A stretch of 64,000 nt of DNA from Comamonas sp. lk (lineage in GTDB: Bacteria > Pseudomonadota > Gammaproteobacteria > Burkholderiales > Burkholderiaceae_C), in NCBI RefSeq assembly GCF_900564145.1, contig NZ_UOOB01000001.1, positions 248,001-312,000 of the forward strand, given 5' to 3'. The translations under genes and the position numbers were made by a program. The notes beneath the pieces are model-generated. The model was given only the letters and a program-made list of their open reading frames with translations, was not told the DNA's origin and ran no database searches. Below, in pieces: positions 62,045-64,000 of the stretch. Every line of letters starts with the position of its first letter. The stretch's first letter is position 1.

Positions 62045-62956
62045 ATGATCGAATGTGAAGACAGCATCGTCCGTACCCAGGCCCAGGTGGCCACCACCGG
62101 CCAGAGCGGCATACGGCTCAAGCGCATCTCGCCAGCGATTGGCGTGGAGGTGTCTGGCATCGATCTGCGCCAGCCCCTGAGCGCTGCGCAGGCCGGCGAG
62201 CTGCGTCAGGCGTTGGTGGCGTACAAGGTATTGGTATTGCGCGCGCAGAACATCACCGCAGGCCAGCATGTGGCGTTTGCACGGTGTTTCGGCGAGCTGG
62301 AGCGGCACCCCGTCTTGCCCCCGCATCCCGATCATCCCGAGCTGGTCCTGCTGGGCGGCAACCACAAAATGCCAGGCACCGAGAACGTCTATCACACCGA
62401 TGTTTCCTGGCGCGAAACCCCGTCGATGGCTTCTATTTTGCGCTGCGTGGAATGCCCGGAAGTGGGCGGCGATACGGTCTGGATCAATATGGAGCTGGCC
62501 TACGAAAAGCTGCCAGAGGCGCGCAAGCAGCAGATTGCTAAGCTGTTTGCCGTGCACGACATCCTGCCCTCCTTCGGCGCCCGTATGACACCCGAGGAAC
62601 AGGCCCAGGCCCGTGCCAAATACCCGCCCGTGGTGCATCCCGTGGTGCGCACCCACCCGGAAAGCGGCAAGAAAATTCTGTATGTGAACGAGACTTTCGT
62701 CACCCACTTTGCCAACTTCACGGCGCACTTCGACAGCTTTCGCTCGGCCAACGAAATCCATGCCCAGCAGCAGGATCTGATGGCCTATCTGCTGCGCCAG
62801 CCGGCGATTCTGGAGTACCAGATGCGCCTGCGCTGGGAGCCCGACACCATCGTCATGTGGGATAACCGCGCCACCCAGCACTATGCGGTGCAGGACTATT
62901 TTCCCGCCGTGCGCCGCATGCATCGCGCCACCGTCATCGGGGACAAGCCGTTCTGA
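62045..62956 (+). CDS. TauD/TfdA-family 2-oxoglutarate dioxygenase
   Basis: 303 residues, Fe(II)/2-oxoglutarate dioxygenase. Iron ligands His117 and Asp119 in YHTDVSW and His279 in DNRATQHYAV fit the HxD...H triad, and RRMHRATV supplies the 2-oxoglutarate arginine. Length and LKRISPAIGVEVSGIDLRQP resemble taurine dioxygenase. Substrate may be a sulfonate or another small acid. No ssu or tau transport genes are near. GGAGG lies 7 bases before the ATG at 62045. Confidence 0.87.
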   Translation: MIECEDSIVRTQAQVATTGQSGIRLKRISPAIGVEVSGIDLRQPLSAAQAGELRQALVAYKVLVLRAQNITAGQHVAFARCFGELERHPVLPPHPDHPELVLLGGNHKMPGTENVYHTDVSWRETPSMASILRCVECPEVGGDTVWINMELAYEKLPEARKQQIAKLFAVHDILPSFGARMTPEEQAQARAKYPPVVHPVVRTHPESGKKILYVNETFVTHFANFTAHFDSFRSANEIHAQQQDLMAYLLRQPAILEYQMRLRWEPDTIVMWDNRATQHYAVQDYFPAVRRMHRATVIGDKPF

Positions 62957-63005
62957 ATCCGGCTAGTGGCCCGCGATAACCGCGGTGGCGGCCGGTTCTG
63001 TCGGT

Positions 63006-63033
63006 CTTGGTTAGAGTCGGTACTCCAACCAAG
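63006..63033 (+). promoter_or_regulatory. Hairpin in the leader of gor
   Basis: CTTGGTT-A-GAGT pairs with ACTC-C-AACCAAG around CGGT, 12 bases before the gor start. It may influence translation, with function unknown. Confidence 0.4.
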
Positions 63034-63045
63034 AGCGAGACAGAT

Positions 63046-64000
63046 ATGCAGCACAGCGATTTCGACTATGACTTTCTGGTGATTGGTGCGGGCTCCGGCG
63101 GCGTGCGCGCCAGCCGCGTGGCCGCCAGTCTGGGGGCGCGTGTGGCGGTGGTGGAGTCGGGCCGGCTGGGCGGTACCTGCGTCAACGTGGGTTGCATTCC
63201 CAAAAAGCTGCTCAGCCATGCCGCGCATTTCAGTCAGGTGGCCGAGGAGGCCAAGGGCTTCGGCTGGCAGCTTGCTGCGCCGCAGTTCGACTGGAGCACG
63301 CTGATTGCCAACAAGGACCGCGAAATCGAGCGGCTCAACAGCGTCTACGACAAGATGCTGCAGGGCTCGGGCATCACTATCATTCGCGGCCGTGCGGCGC
63401 TGTCGGGCCCCCATAGCGTGGTGGTGGACGGACGACAGACTCTGACCGCCCGCCATATCCTGATCGCCACGGGCGGCCAGCCCAGCCTGCCCGATATTGC
63501 GGGCGTGGAGCACGCCATCAGCTCCGATCAGGCCTTTTACCTGCCGCAACTGCCCCAGCGCGTGGTGATGGTGGGCGGCGGCTATATCGCCGTGGAGTTC
63601 GCTTCCATTTTTAATGGACTGGGCGCAAAGACCACCTTGCTGCACCGCAACCAGCAACTGTTGCGCCACTTTGATACCGACCTGGGCCGGGTGCTGGCCG
63701 AAGAGATGCAGAGCCAGGGCGTGGGGTTTCAGTGGAACGACGCCATCGTCGCCATAGACAAGCAAGCCGACGGCCTGCACCTGCAGCTGAAAAGCGGCCA
63801 GAGCCTGGTGGCGGACTGCGTGATGTTTGCCACCGGCCGCAACCCCAACACTGGGGGTCTGGGCTTGGCCGAAGTGGGCGTGCAATGCAATGACAAAGGC
63901 GCCATTGAGGTCGACGAACACTTCACCACCCAGGTGCCCTCCATTCATGCCGTGGGCGATGTGATCGACCGCATGGCGCTGACGCCCGTGGCGCTGGCCG
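63046..64000 (+). CDS. gor: Glutathione-disulfide reductase, cut by the window end
   Basis: First 318 codons of a pyridine nucleotide-disulfide oxidoreductase. FAD motif VIGAGSGGVRAS is near residue 12. The redox pair Cys45 and Cys50 is in GGTCVNVGCIPKKL. The NADPH domain VMVGGGYIAVEFASIF is followed by an arginine-bearing LHRNQQLLRHFD, as in glutathione rather than lipoamide reductases. GVTAR-type FAD closure appears as AVGDVIDRMALTPVALA at the edge. It keeps glutathione reduced, using NADPH. The C-terminal dimer domain lies outside the window. Confidence 0.9.
   Translation, partial: MQHSDFDYDFLVIGAGSGGVRASRVAASLGARVAVVESGRLGGTCVNVGCIPKKLLSHAAHFSQVAEEAKGFGWQLAAPQFDWSTLIANKDREIERLNSVYDKMLQGSGITIIRGRAALSGPHSVVVDGRQTLTARHILIATGGQPSLPDIAGVEHAISSDQAFYLPQLPQRVVMVGGGYIAVEFASIFNGLGAKTTLLHRNQQLLRHFDTDLGRVLAEEMQSQGVGFQWNDAIVAIDKQADGLHLQLKSGQSLVADCVMFATGRNPNTGGLGLAEVGVQCNDKGAIEVDEHFTTQVPSIHAVGDVIDRMALTPVALA

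Overview
The window is 64 kb of high-GC chromosome from a betaproteobacterium of the Burkholderiales, most likely Comamonadaceae and close to Comamonas. The pointers are an mnmG-rsmG-parA-parB block with canonical parS sites, the box (aerobic benzoyl-CoA) operon, a homoprotocatechuate meta-cleavage cluster, several Bug/TctC solute-binding proteins, GTP-dependent PEP carboxykinase and a BktB-type thiolase. I see no insertion sequence, phage, CRISPR array, tRNA or rRNA. The species is inference.

Left end (1-20 kb): the DinG helicase is followed by 1.6 kb without a gene. The AT-rich half of that stretch holds nine DnaA-box-like sites plus a run of five DnaA-trio triplets, so it is a strong candidate replication origin. 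Then come a PagL-like lipid A deacylase, a Spy-like periplasmic protein, rdgC, the thiolase, a copZ-cueR copper module with a readable MerR-type promoter, a chemoreceptor and three small redox genes. The mnmG-rsmG-(lysE)-parA-(hydrolase)-parB-(GNAT) run follows, with two perfect parS sites, one with a single mismatch and one weaker, all within 4.3 kb and about 10 kb from the candidate origin.

Middle (20-51 kb): class II aldolase, a secreted glucarpidase-like peptidase, a divergent MFS/AraC pair, and an ECF sigma/anti-sigma pair followed by a sulfite dehydrogenase and its cytochrome. Further on are two lipoproteins downstream of a striking palindrome, a D-lactate dehydrogenase-like flavoprotein, a Bug-BMP pair and cobalamin adenosyltransferase. 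The boxC-boxB-boxA operon ends in an HD-domain gene. Then come ilvA, a slipin, pckG, two LysR regulators and a dadA-like gene.

Right end (51-64 kb): the homoprotocatechuate pathway lies in one direction: hpcE as two half-genes, hpaE, an orphan Bug receptor, hpaD, hpaF, hpaH, a succinate semialdehyde dehydrogenase, hpaI, then hpaR. These steps convert 3,4-dihydroxyphenylacetate to pyruvate and succinate. An exonuclease, a flavin reductase, a TauD-like dioxygenase and a truncated glutathione reductase (cut by the window end) finish the window.

A degenerate nested palindrome with core AAGCGCTGGCAGCTATCAAA, or its reverse complement, recurs in about nine intergenic spaces and looks like a dispersed repeat family.
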